A stretch of DNA of 64,000 bases from Piper betle (lineage: Eukaryota > Streptophyta > Magnoliopsida > Piperales > Piperaceae), in assembly GCA_033002965.1 (NCBI GenBank), contig JAURVB010003517.1, positions 124,001 through 188,000 of the forward strand, given 5' to 3'. The notes under the pieces were generated by a model. The model worked only from the letters and a program-made list of their open reading frames with translations, had not been told where the DNA came from and did not search any database. Every line of letters begins with the position of its first letter. Within the stretch, counting starts at the first letter, position 1. The position numbers and the translations under genes are program-made. Shown here one piece after another: positions 1-11,306 of the stretch.

Positions 1-1785
1 ATGCACAACCTCCATTTCTATCATTTTTTTAACCAAAATGACTTGAGAAGATAATCTACCGGTGTTGTGTCTAATGATTACAGTCTTCAACATCTCTTCA
101 GCTTCTCGATCAATCTTAGTTTATAAATTTGGAGGATACCGGTAGGGTCTGATGACCACTGGAATTGTGTTAGGTAGCAATGGTAGTAAATGATCCGGTG
201 TTCAATCAGGGGGCAAAGGTAATGGAGCATAGAAAATGTCAGAATATTGATTCAATAATGTTTGTAATCTTTCTCCCTCATGAATTCGATTGTATTCTTC
301 CTTGTCTTGAGAGACAGTTGATGACAATACCAATAGTATTCCATCTTCCCTTGTTTTTTGATTCTTGTTTTTTTTATTTTCTGCATTGGTCTTTGTTGGA
401 AGACATACGAAACCTTTGAGAGTGTACTCTTGTTTCCCGAGTAAAAGTAATTTATAGCTTCTGGAAATCCCATAAAATGGGTCCTAGGGTTTGCAACCAT
501 TGGATGCCTAATATTATATCATACCCCACAACTGCAGGAGATGAAAATCTATAATTAAACTATACCTTGTACAATTTAAGTAATTTGATTGCAACTTCTG
601 AGACTTCGTGGTTCGACTCTATTCGCAAGTACAACATTCATCTGTTTGGAGTTATCTAGTATGATCTTCAATTTAGTTGCCAGTGTGGAGTACAAGAAAT
701 TGTTAAAGCTTCTCGAATCAACCAATATGTGTACTAGTTGTTGCTGGAATAGGCCTTGCAGCTTCATAGTTTTTGGATTACATTCTCTTGTATATGCATG
801 TAGAGATAGCTTCAATAGATCTACTTCTGAAGGTTCGATATCCACATCAGATTCTTCCCTACTATCTTTGAAATTTGTTTCTATTGATTCCAAATTAACC
901 ACTTCTATTGCAAATAATTTCTTACGCCTATGCCAAGGGGAGAATTTCTCATCACAATTGAAGCAAAGGCCATTTTCCCTTCGATCCACCATTTCTTCCA
1001 CCGTTAATTTCCTGATGGTGGCCGAAGTTTTCTGACCTTTTACATCCAATCTAAATTGTCCTCTCAATCCTGAACAAAATGAACTTACTTGCTACTTGAC
1101 AGTCACCTCGCTTGCCTTAGTAACTAATTAGAGAAACTTCAGGTAATATTCATGGATGGTCTCAGATTGCTTCAGATTAGTCAGCTCCTCAAATGGATCG
1201 TCAAATTTGGGAAGACTATAACGAGACAATATTTCGTGTTTGAAGTCATCCCAAGTAATCTCTGGATTCTCTTTTTTGTGCACTGGAACCACAACTGCGC
1301 TTCGTCATCCAAATGATAGGAAGCAAGAGCTACTTTGTTCTTTTTAAGGTTCTATACATATCAAAATATTGTCCACAATGAGCCAACCATATAACTGGAT
1401 CTGACATTCCTTTGTAACACTCGATTTTGAAGCAGTTTGCTTGGGATCCTATGCGTGGATCACTTGAAACAACATTGCCTCCTTGACTTGAACTAAACCT
1501 ATTATCTATACTTTTTCCAAAAGCGTATACAGAATCAGGACTTTCCTCCATATTTGTAACGTCTATCCTCGTCATTCTTATATTCAATGAGACTAAGGAT
1601 TCTTAGACCATTTTTAAGGTTTGTGCACATAGATCTGCTGAGTTTTGCAATTGAATTTGGCCTACTGTCAATTAAGCAAAATCAAGGTCGATGGAAGTTA
1701 CCTTCGAATCGTGTTCTTATGGTAACTCAGTGGAGGAAAATTCCATGGATCGGAACTACTCTGAGATCAATTTGATACAATCATT
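1..1785 (-). pseudogene. Decayed Ty3/gypsy gag-pol remnant, running off the left edge
   Basis: Pieces of a gypsy polyprotein appear in the expected order on the minus strand. Gag-like sequence lies at about 1330-1587. A zinc-knuckle region (CFNCDEKFSPWH) follows at about 940-990, inside an open stretch 576-1067 that also holds a retropepsin-like segment (LVHILVDSRSFNNFL). A pre-RT segment reads GYDIILGIQWLQTLG at about 480-530, and the start of reverse transcriptase (SSQVILVKK) is at about 15-60. Damage is plain: the protease active site reads DSR instead of DSG or DTG, the knuckle has lost its last cysteine (HRR where HRC is usual), the pre-RT part hits a stop and shifts frame. A degraded primer-binding-like string sits near 1767-1785, so the 5' LTR would have been at about 1786-2280, but I cannot delimit it. 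The family (Tekay/Del-like chromovirus) is an inference from the protein style. Confidence 0.85.
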
Positions 1786-2281
1786 CGGAATTGGTAATAA
1801 TCATTTCCTATGTTAAATTTAACACAATCATCCTAACTTGATAGTAATCCTTTCTTATTTTCCACCATTTTCGATCTGTTATGAGACGTCTCAACCATGA
1901 CTTCTAAGATCCAGAACCGTAGGAAGAATAACCTGGAGAAAATGAAGTTTGCAGAAGAGGGATAATCTAATAAGAATAAGAGTTAAAAGTGAAGAAAAGA
2001 AAGAAGGGTTGAGAGAAAAAGTAACTTATAAATGACAACTACCTACTATTTGTAGTTGGTCAATACATAATTGAAATCAAGTTATTTTAAATTAGACAAT
2101 CAAGTTTTCAAATGTGCCCTGACATATGTAAAATACCAAAATTAGCCTTCTTCATTTCAACTATAATAAGTGACTCCTAAGGTAGCTATCGATTTTATTA
2201 CATCTAGTAACTTATATGAATTGGAGCTCATGCTATAACGCTAGAATAAAATGCTTTGTATGGTCGGAGCCCAAAACTCGA

Positions 2282-2302
2282 TGGGCCGTTAAATTAGGGT
2301 TT
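2282..2302 (+). promoter_or_regulatory. Site II (TGGGCC) plus telo-box (TAGGGTTT) promoter motifs
   Basis: TGGGCC at 2282-2287 is followed by TAGGGTTT at 2295-2302, 31 bases before the ATG of the EF-hand gene. In plants this pair is typical of promoters and leaders of housekeeping and growth-linked genes such as ribosomal protein genes. The spacing and position support 2333 as the real start of a gene; the regulatory role is inferred. Confidence 0.6.
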
Positions 2303-2332
2303 ACCCGCGATCATTAGCTTCCCATCCCGAAA

Positions 2333-5300
2333 ATGGCGGAACAACCCCCCAGCCCATCCCACCCCGACCTCGGAACCGACGGCGACGGCGGCGGAGAAGA
2401 GCAAATCACCGACTACGAGAAGCAGCGCCTGTCCAGGATACGGTCGAACATGGCGAGGATGGCGGCGCTGGGGTTGCCCACCTTGTCGTCCTCTTCCAGG
2501 GGGAGGGGAAGCCGGCCAGCAGCAACAAGGAGAAGAGAAGGCGATCATGGAAGACGACGAGTACACACCCAACCGGGAAGAAGTCGGCGATGCTTCCTCT
2601 TCTTCTAGCGAGGACGGCGAGGAAGACGAGCAGCTGGCCCGACGGCGTCGAAAGGTATTGAATGCGAAATTCATACATGAGATCATAGCAATTCATCAGA
2701 ATGCACAAGCATGGGATAAAACGAGGGTGTTTCCACAATTCACACATGAAGGATATAGATTTTGATTATCATTTTTATCCAAAGATCGAATTAGGGGGTT
2801 CCCTTTACAAATCTAGCTTCTCCTGAAGACTTGGCCTCGTCCCCTTCTAAGATTTAGACTCCACAAATTCCTCTCCTATGATTCAGTGCAGTATATCGTT
2901 ATGGGTTTTATTTCAAGAGTGGTATATAATGCAACTTTTGTAGTTCAAATTTATGTTATTCCTGTAATTGAAATATAGGCATTTTTTCATGTTTAAGCTA
3001 TCGACTTAGGCCACTTGTAAGGTTAACTTTTGCAGGAATGGAATTTTGATTTTCTTTACCTTCTTAGTATACATAGATTATATTTCTTTACCTTGCCTTA
3101 GGAGTAGGTGTAATTTAGATTGTTCCCGATGCATACTACATCAGCCTATCATATCCAAAGAAAGGCTATTGATGTTTCCTAGTGATGAAAATTGATGATC
3201 CTAGCAATTTTGAGGGAGTTATAATTAGTTTTCTTTTTGCATGTAGTACAATTAACTAACTGAAATCACTAGGATTGTCAGTTTCGTCATGAGGGAACAT
3301 CGGTAGCCGCAAAAATCCTCTTCAACAAATAGAACCTTTTATACTTGATCAGAAGGGCGTAAATTCACCGTTCATTTGTTGTATTTTTGCTTGTGATGAG
3401 GGCAGTTCATTACAGCACATGCTTGTATATTATGTTATCAAGAACAGTGAAATTGAATTGAGGAGATAATATTCTATTCATAAGAATCTACAAGCTACTG
3501 TTGTGGTCGACTTAGTAAATGTTGGCTGATGAAAAGCTAGTGGATGAAGACTGCTTGTATTTGTATCGAGCTTATTATTTCAACAGCAGGGAGTAAGAAG
3601 TAGTGGGAAAAATTCAAAAACTCCCGGAAGAAGAAATTGATTCAAAGTCAAAAGTCGAGAAATAGCTACGAAGAAGAAGACTTGCAACAGGTACAAACAA
3701 TACCTGTACTTTTCTGGTGCTCATGGTCCTCTTAGTGATACTAACAGTAAGGCAGAAGCAGGCAATTGCATTGTCACTTGAAGATAATTTGAAGGAATCA
3801 GCTGGAGGTTTGAGCGGAAATAATAGCAGACATGACAAGAAAAGGAGTAACAATCAAGAATACACAGGAAGAAAGAAAACCGGGAAATTGGTTTGTGATG
3901 GTTATTTATTTTTTATACATTTCAGCTAATATTTCTCAGTATAATATTTGAGTTTCTTTTTATATTTGTCACCCTGAATTTTCCTGCAACTTTCTTCTTT
4001 TGTGTTGGCAGGTTAGGACTAATTGTGGATTGCAATTAACTGAAGATGAAATGGTTGCCTATTTTTTTTCGTTTGATGGTAATATATTTTTTAAGTTGGC
4101 TCTTTTGGTGTTGTCCTTTATAATTTAATTTGCCGGAATGAATCTTAAATATTTTTAAATGTTTAAGTGACTGGACCAATTTTTTTTAACAATGTTTCTT
4201 GAGTAGAGAAACTTGAAACAAGGATAAATTAGGGATCCTCTGGAATTGCATTGAGTGCAATAAGGTTTTTTGACGTTTCTGCTTATTAAAATATGTAATA
4301 CCATTTATCTTTATAAATAAGCCTACCATTCTTCAGGTTAGTGCAATCATTTGAAGAATTCATTCTGTTTTTGGATCAATCATGCTAGGCAATTCAAGGA
4401 TGAATTAAAATTTAACACATTTAATAATCAGAGCATGCATTTCTAGATTAAGTTATTTGTAAGTTTAACTTATTAGACCAAATGTTAAGTAGGTTTTTTC
4501 GCCCCTCTAGCAGATTTTTGTAAGTTGTGCCTATGTTGTGTAAATGGGTTCAATTCCTTAGCTGAGAGTTGGTAAAGTTTTCCTTTTAGTCTTCAACATT
4601 TCCTTAATTTGTATGAGTTGCTTGTCCTACAGGTATTGTGAGTGATCAAGTTGAGTTATTAGCCGTAGAAGCTATTATTGCTCTGTTATGCTTGATGCAT
4701 CTCTCATATTTCCTTCATTTTGTGGTCATTGGCTTTCCCAAATTCCCAGAGCATGTTTTAGGTTGTTTAGGTTAGTTTCACATACTCCTGCTTCCGTCTG
4801 CTGGTGGCTTTTCTGTCAACCTATTACTTTGCCTTGAGTGCAAAGTCTGTTATTCAGAATCTTATGATAGAGATGCCATTCGAGGTTGATTTTGTGAGCC
4901 GTTCAGTTTTTGGTCAGATATTCCCTTGTCTGTTATGGATTTTCAACATCTTATTTCTAACAAATTTGTCCATGCAAACCTTTTGTATTTGGTGAATCAA
5001 TACAAACTATCCTCAAAATGGATTAATTGCTATTTTTCCTTCCTGTAAATAACTTCCATAAAAAAAATCAAAACCATAGAAAATCTTGTTTGCTATTGAT
5101 TTTTTAAGCTGGCAAAATATGTTTGGGATTTGAGAACAATGATGTAAACTAGAATTTTAGGTTGATTAAAATGAGCATTGTCATTCCTCCAAGGTGGTAA
5201 CTTGTTGGTGATATGATGGTGATAATATGGTGATGGTGGTGGTGGTGGTGATGGTGATGATGATAGTGGTGATATTGATGATGATGTTTGTTTGACCTCT

Positions 5301-5774
5301 AACTTGTTAAATTAAAATGATTCATACATTTAATCAAAATTTTTTTCCTGTCTATATTAGTAGAACTTTTTCTCAGATTTATGTTATGTAAGTTTGAATT
5401 ATTATCAAACTTCAGTTTTTCCAATTGTTATTGCTGGTCATGCTTATTTACAGAAGCAGGAAAAGGGTTTATAACAATGAGAGATTTAGAGAAGATGGCT
5501 AATGTTCATAATTTTGTTTGGACGGACAGTGAACTGGGGCATATGATTAGCTGCTTTGACACTGATGGAGATGGCAAGGTTAGTCCGTCCATTCCCTGCC
5601 ATCCTGATCCTCTATGGCTATTACTACAAATCTTGCTCCCAGTTATTGTGCTAGGAATTATTGTAAATATTTAAGTGTCAATCCACTGACTTTTTTAAAA
5701 AATTATTCTTTCAGCTAAGTCTGGAAGATTTTTGCAGTATTGTAACCAAATGCAATTTTTTGCGGAGTTCCTAA
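2333..5774 (+). CDS. EF-hand calcium-binding protein gene, five proposed exons, 5' frames disrupted
   Basis: Proposed exons: 2333-2654, about 3587-3890, 4012-4078, 5454-5578 and 5715-5774 (stop TAA). Exon 1 starts in good plant context (aaaATGGCG) and encodes ITDYEKQRLSRIRSNMARM, then an acidic stretch (EDDEYTP, SSSSEDGEEDE) and a basic end. Exon 2 carries a UIM-like helix (RQKQAIALSLEDNLKE). Exons 3-5 join with matching phases (FFSFD-E-AGKGF; DGDGK-LSLED) and form an EF-hand pair. The second loop (DTDGDGKLSLED) is canonical except for Asp at position 12; the first (DEAGKGFITMRD) lacks acidic residues 3 and 5 and probably does not bind calcium well. Exon 1 changes frame after about 2480, near runs of G, and exon 2 changes frame at least once, near 3750. 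So this is either a gene with assembly errors or a recent pseudogene. The N-terminal motif and EF pair suggest a nuclear plant protein, but I do not recognise a named family. Confidence 0.7.
5192..5290. repeat. GGT/GAT-rich trinucleotide repeat in an intron
   Basis: Imperfect simple repeat of ggt, gat and gatg units inside the intron between the third and fourth exons of the EF-hand gene (4079-5453). No coding role is seen. Confidence 0.8.
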
Positions 5775-7942
5775 AGGATGAAAGGGTGGAATTGGTTTCT
5801 AGAGTGTAACCTCAAAGCAGCTACTGCTCACGTATCAGGTGCATTATTTTTTAACAGAACTGGATGCATTGTGGTGCACGAGTACTGAACGGGATTTCCA
5901 CAATTCAAAAGGATAACAGTATGTTGGTGCAAATCTTCATCACCTGAAATCAGGTTCTCATTATTATCACCATTTTCTCATGTCGTTGTGATAATTATTT
6001 TGTGAAATATTTTCCTGGTGAGGGCTCCTGCTTGTTGTCCAGCACCTTGATTGCTAGAATCACATCAGAAGACCTTAAAACTTTCTTGTGAACAAGATAA
6101 TTTTGAAGTCAGGGGAGCATTTCTGTGGCCAAATAAAAAAGAAAGAAATATTGAGGATGATATTTATTGTAGTAATAATAACCTTTTGTTAGTAATAGAA
6201 ATGTAATGACAACAATTATATGGGTATTCTACTTCAAGCCACAGTAATTTTAAAATAGCACGTGGACAAGATATTGATATGATTTCTAGATGAAGTGAAC
6301 AAGTAAAAATGACGGTGTATTGAGGATCATTAAAAGACACAATCCTACCAATCTTATGCAAAAAACCATTTGAGTGCGTGAAAACTTTTTAAGTGAAATT
6401 TGTTGCAAGGTATAGGAGCTCACTTGGGAGGTTAATATATTGTATGGTCTTGGAAGACTCTTGGCGGAAAAAATTTTGCCCCAAGGGTTCATTCCATTTT
6501 GGTGGTTGGCTGTTATAGTCGATTGACATTTGTCATACTTTTTGGTAGCATGGTTATTATTTAAACTTCCAGAATTGCAACTATGTAATTTAAATCAGCA
6601 TGATAACTGAATTAAGTTTTTGAAACATTTGACGTTGTCTTGCTTTTGTTATGATAAAGTGTTGTGTTGTTTGTTGTCATCAACAAAATTAAGATGGTAT
6701 TGGATTTGATTATTCTGGGTACAAATTGAAGAGGGTAAAAAAAGGTACTTAAAATGTTCGCCTCAACCTCAAACTATATATATAAAGCCGTGATGTTTTC
6801 TTTGAGAGAAGCTTAATGGTGTCTTAAGAGCTGCCTTTTTATATATATGTCATTGAACCTTACCCATTTTAGATTTACAAGTAAATTACAGTATAAGATA
6901 ATGTTAATATTCTGATTCCTGAAGAGTCTTCAAGCATGCAATTTGAGAATGTATACAAGTCAATTGAGAATGTTTACAACTTTTTCTGACGTTTCTGAAG
7001 AGAACCAAGACATTAGAATATGACAATTTGATAGGGAAGAGTTGCTTTAATATTTGTCTTGATGGATATGGCATGTGGTCGAGGCATAAATGGGCAAATA
7101 TAAGCCAAAACATAGAAAGACGATAGAGTTCTTTGGAATCGGTTAGCTTGCTAGTTTTTGGGGGTTGACAAGCACCTTTCAATAACGTATTTTAAGTACA
7201 AAGGTAAATATGCACTTGTGGCATAAATCTTTTATTTATTTTTGTATGATTTGTCAATGAAAACTCTTCAACCAGGTGTTTAAAGAGGAGAGTCCACAAG
7301 CATGCAACGGCAATATCCCATCAGTATCTTTCTACCAACATCTAAGACGAATATTTGCATTTTGCACAACACGAACATCTTTGCTGCCATTTATTGACGC
7401 GTATGTTTACACCATGCGATGCGCTTCTCTAATCTCATAAACGAGAATACGTATGCTAAAAGCTTGATGGAAATTGTATTCATTGGATTTTGTTTGAGTA
7501 AAAGTTTGACTTTGAATCAAGCGATCACGAGTACGTTTTTATTAGGTTTGACACAATTCAAAGCTCAATAATTTATATAAGATATAATAATTTACTAATT
7601 TTTATATAGCTGTTTATATTAAATATAAAAAAATAATAAATATAATCATATTGTATTGATGGTTTTATAAGGTAACATAAGAATTTTGTTTGCAATCAAA
7701 CGATTTGGCATATAATAAAACCAAAATTGAACAATATAAATTTTCATGATTAATTTTATATCAGAATATATATGATTAATGCTCGAGGACTCAGGCTCAA
7801 ACTTTTTTGAGTTGGAACTTGAAATAAATGAGGCAATAAATTGAGCTTGAACATGGTTGAACTTGACTTGCTTTGCTCAATTATCGCTCTTAGCAATTGG
7901 GCTTGGAAGTGTAATAAGTTTATCGGCAATTTGTTTTGTAAT
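5775..7942. other. 3' flank of EF-hand gene and AT-rich spacer, no gene recognised
   Basis: The 3' untranslated region should begin here, but I cannot place a poly(A) site. Short open frames in this stretch (for example 6904-7182 on the minus strand) have no family resemblance and look like chance. Around 7770-7920 there are scattered ctcgag, gctcaa and ttgagc words like those in subterminal regions of hAT elements. Confidence 0.5.
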
Positions 7943-8695
7943 TAGGGATGTAAACAAGCAAAGCCAGCTCGTAAATATTTTATGTTCGATTTGATTTGGC
8001 TTAAATTCGTACTCGTTAATTTTATACTAAAAAATACTTGGTTAATACTTGGTTAATTACTTACTTGTTGATTTGGCTTAAAATAAAAACTTCAGTTAAA
8101 CTTGATTAATACTCGGCTCGTATAATATTTTTTATATCAAGTTTTTAATGTGAGTAAATAACTTTCATATCCTCGTCAATTACTTACAAAAAAATATTAC
8201 TAGTACTTAATAAATTGCTTAACTATTAACTATTTAGCTTATTTAATAGTAGCAATACCTAATGCTTATCCTTAATTATTATCTCCCAAGGTAAAATACA
8301 TCACATAATTTGTCACAATTATTGAGGTTAAATTACGAATATATGTGGATCACATTCTTTGTAACTTGTTACTTATTTAATTAGTTAATAATAGTTGAGG
8401 CATGTAGCAGCTATAAACCACTTATTATTGGATACTTAAAACTATATATTAATTACTAATAAATATTAGGTACTTGTTACTTATTAGGATATGATTAAGC
8501 TAAGCTATTATGCTCAATTCAGCTTGACTTGACTCATATTATAATAAAACACAAACCAATTTTGAATAAGTTTAGCTTATGTTCGGCTTGAAATATATAA
8601 TTTGTTAATGAACTAAGCTTGAGTAAACTAGTTTAAAAATAAGGTGAACATGAACAAAGTGGTGTTTGATTCGTCTTGGTTCGTTTACATTCTTA
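7943..8695. mobile_element. Probable non-autonomous hAT-like element
   Basis: The left end reads tagggatgtaaacaagc. The reverse complement of the right end reads taagaatgtaaacgaacc, giving imperfect terminal inverted repeats around ATGTAAAC. The interior is AT-rich, with many subterminal ggctcg, gctcgt and ttggct words in both directions, as in plant hAT-derived MITEs. I could not find a matching 8-bp target-site duplication, so the ends are tentative. Confidence 0.45.
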
Positions 8696-8756
8696 AAGTT
8701 GTGATGTATTATAATAGGAGTTGCGTGTGTTTTTATTTATATATATATGGAAATAA

Positions 8757-9405
8757 TATTCCTATACTCCAGTACAACCATCTTGGCCGTGCTGGAGTTT
8801 GATCTTGGCCATTGGATTCGCATCCAACGGCCAAGATAAAAAAAGGGGCCGCCGGCGCCGCCGCAGCAGCGACGGCGGAGGGGGTGGGAAGGGTGCCCGG
8901 CCACGGCGACGGCCGAGGGGGCGGTAGCGACAAGGGACGGGGGGTGCAGCACGGCGGGGTGGCGGGCGGAGGCCGAGGGGGTGTGGCGGGGTGGTGGCGG
9001 GGGCCGAGGGGGGTGCGGCAGGGTGGCGGGCAGGGGACGAGGGGGAGTGCGACAAGATGGCGGGCGGGGGACGGGGTGGCGATGGTGTCACCCAGCGGCG
9101 GGCCGGCGGGCTGGCAGGGGAAGAGGCTGGGCGGTTAGATCCGCCACCCGTCGCTGCCCTCGGCGGGGCGGCAACGGGCGGGGCAGGTGGGGTGGCGTCG
9201 CATTGGCCGGCACGGCAGCGGCGGCGACTCGTCGACCGGCGGGCAGCGGCGACGCAGATATTTTTTATCCAGCCGTTGGATTAAATCCAACGGCTAGAGA
9301 AGGGAGAAGTAGGGGGCATGTTTCAGCTGTTGGATTTGATCCAACGGCTGAAACATTGCAGCACAACCATCTTGGCTGTCTTGGCTGTGTTGCAATACAG
9401 CTTCC
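8757..9405. repeat. GC-rich island bounded by multiple short hairpins, probably a mobile element
   Basis: A roughly 400-bp block of nearly pure G/C with CGG, GGGC and GGCG words (about 8850-9250) lies in AT-rich DNA. It is framed by inverted repeats. ctccagtac pairs with gtgctggag near 8768-8798. ttggccattggat pairs with atccaacggccaa near 8806-8838. agccgttggat and atccaacggct flank taa near 9272-9296. cagctgttggat pairs with atccaacggctg near 9324-9350. attgcagcac pairs with gtgttgcaat near 9355-9396. The string acaaccatcttggc occurs at both borders. The long open frames here are low-complexity Gly/Arg or Pro strings, not proteins. Confidence 0.6.
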
Positions 9406-9409
9406 TCCT

Positions 9410-9411
<2 letters not shown>

Positions 9412-9458
<47 letters not shown>

Positions 9459-9469
9459 TTATTTATTTA
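9412..9469. repeat. (AT)n microsatellite followed by (ATTT)n
   Basis: About 43 bases of uninterrupted AT dinucleotides pass into a few ATTT units. The tract directly follows the hairpin-bounded GC island. Confidence 0.95.
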
Positions 9470-9479
9470 AGGGGGTAAT

Positions 9480-10440
9480 TGTTGAGTTTGAGGCGCTTTT
9501 ATCTAGGCGCACTCAGTACAGGGAGATCATTTGCGTTTACGGCCTCATCTAGTAGCATTAATTAATGACAAAAATATTGATCTTTTACTAAAAATATTCC
9601 TTTTTAGAGTATTTTGTGACAAGATGAAACTAATACTTTTACTAAGTAGTCCTCCTTGAAAATTTTATTATAACAAAATTTCTTATCAAAATCACAAGAA
9701 AGAGGAGGAAACTTATTGAGGAAGACATTTTACATCTCATATTTACATCATAATTAATTTTTTATAAATTATAATAAAAAAATTCCATGCATATGTTCAA
9801 GCGAACTCCAATGTAGTTTTTCAAGTAATTTTACAAGAATGATAAACGATTATCATAAAAAAAATTAGAACGTATCAAAAACAGTCAATATTTTAGGTAC
9901 TACAATCTGATGAGTGGGATTTTTCGGTGTCATGTGTGCAGAAAGAAAAGCCTCGTATGCTCCACCTCTTCGTGATTACTTTAGGGTCTAATCCATTTTA
10001 ATTTTGAAAGTGAAAATATGCGATGGGAAGGTTGTAGGATAGGACATGCCATTAGCCATGCATATGATCAACTAACTAGGATTGTTCGATATGTGTGTCA
10101 GATTCGGAAATGTCTTGAAAAACAAAAAGGTTTAGGATTGTTATATTTCGAAATTGCATGGCATGCACCATGTCATGCGTGGCTCATGGGCCATGGCATG
10201 GGTTGTTCATCATGTATGGTAAAGGAGCCTTGCTATATACCGTGTCATGGTACAGTGTGTAGATTTTACTTTGATCAGGACTTCGATCGAATGTGTACGC
10301 AATTGCAAGGGCATGTGCATGTATAGACAGGTAGACTGCATGCATTCTAAAGATAACGTGCAGTTTTTATTTCCATTTACTCTTTATTTTTCCAAAATAA
10401 CATGTGTGCTGCATGCCTTCCAACCCTATTAGGATTATAT
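9480..10440. other. AT-rich intergenic DNA, no gene recognised
   Basis: No coding family is seen. A cluster of CATG words (at least eight in about 60 bases, 10157-10215) is the only distinct texture. The open frame 10018-10326 overlapping it has no recognisable features. Confidence 0.5.
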
Positions 10441-10448
10441 GTTAGAAT

Positions 10449-11169
10449 TAGGCCGGTCATTTGGTTGGTTTTGTTTTTGTTAAAACCTAACCAATCCACA
10501 GAGACCCAATTAACTGAACATAAATCAAATTACAATTGATCATTAAATTGATCAAAACAAAATAATTTGTTTTAGTTCGGTTTTAACTTAATTCCGACCA
10601 AACGAACCGAAATGTTAAAGCTGCTATCAATCTTTGAGTGTTCACTCTATACTACTTACTCTAGTTATTCTTACATCTTAATTATAAAATAATATATTAC
10701 AAACTTCTCATGAAAAATTATATAATTAAGGTTCTAGTTTGACACATTGTATAATAGATGTACAATTCATAATGTATCAAGCCACCGATTCATTCCATGT
10801 ACATAGAACAAAGCATTTTCAATCGATTGAACTAAATTGATGATTTTATAGATCTCTATTATATTTCAGGATTACGAGAGGCATATATAGACATGATTTA
10901 AAAGAAAGAAGGAAAGTGGAGTAAGTGATGTAAATGAAATCTTTTCTATTTATTGGTTTATTTAGTTTTATCTTTTCCAACCGAAATTGATAGAAACAAC
11001 CAAACTAAGTTCGGTTGGCTTTCGGTTTTAACCAAACTACAATTGAACTGAAGTAACACTCTACCAAACTTTTGAAATCGAACTGAGTAAGTGTACTAAA
11101 CTTATAAAATGGGTTTGGTTTGGTCAGTTTTGTCAGTTTGGTTAGTCAACCAAACCATGCTTAACCCTA
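10449..11169. mobile_element. Non-autonomous hAT element (721 bp) with near-perfect 8-bp duplication
   Basis: The element starts taggccggtcatttggttgg. Its right end, reverse-complemented, starts tagggttaagcatggtttgg. It is flanked by gttagaat (10441-10448) and cttagaat (11170-11177), a target-site duplication with one mismatch of the length expected for hAT transposons. Both ends are crowded with ggttcggtt, ttggttagt and aaccaaac words in opposite orientations, the usual subterminal repeats of hAT elements. No transposase is encoded, so it must rely on an autonomous relative. Confidence 0.75.
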
Positions 11170-11306
11170 CTTAGAATGTCGAAATATTAGATATTTTTCA
11201 TAAAAAATATATTTCTTTTAATTGTCTTGGAATGATCTTACCACTTATTGATTCCTAATCAATCTTTGATCAGTGACATTTATATGGCATTTATATAGAT
11301 TTATAT

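Noticed and set aside
2294..2747. Minus-strand open frames opposite the first EF-hand exon
   Set aside because: Shadows of the GC-rich exon; the plus strand has the promoter motifs, the start context and continuing exons.
8762..9478. Long open frames on both strands in the GC-rich island
   Set aside because: Simple Gly/Arg or Pro/Ala strings caused by extreme GC content; no domain, no consistent start, overlapping in several frames.
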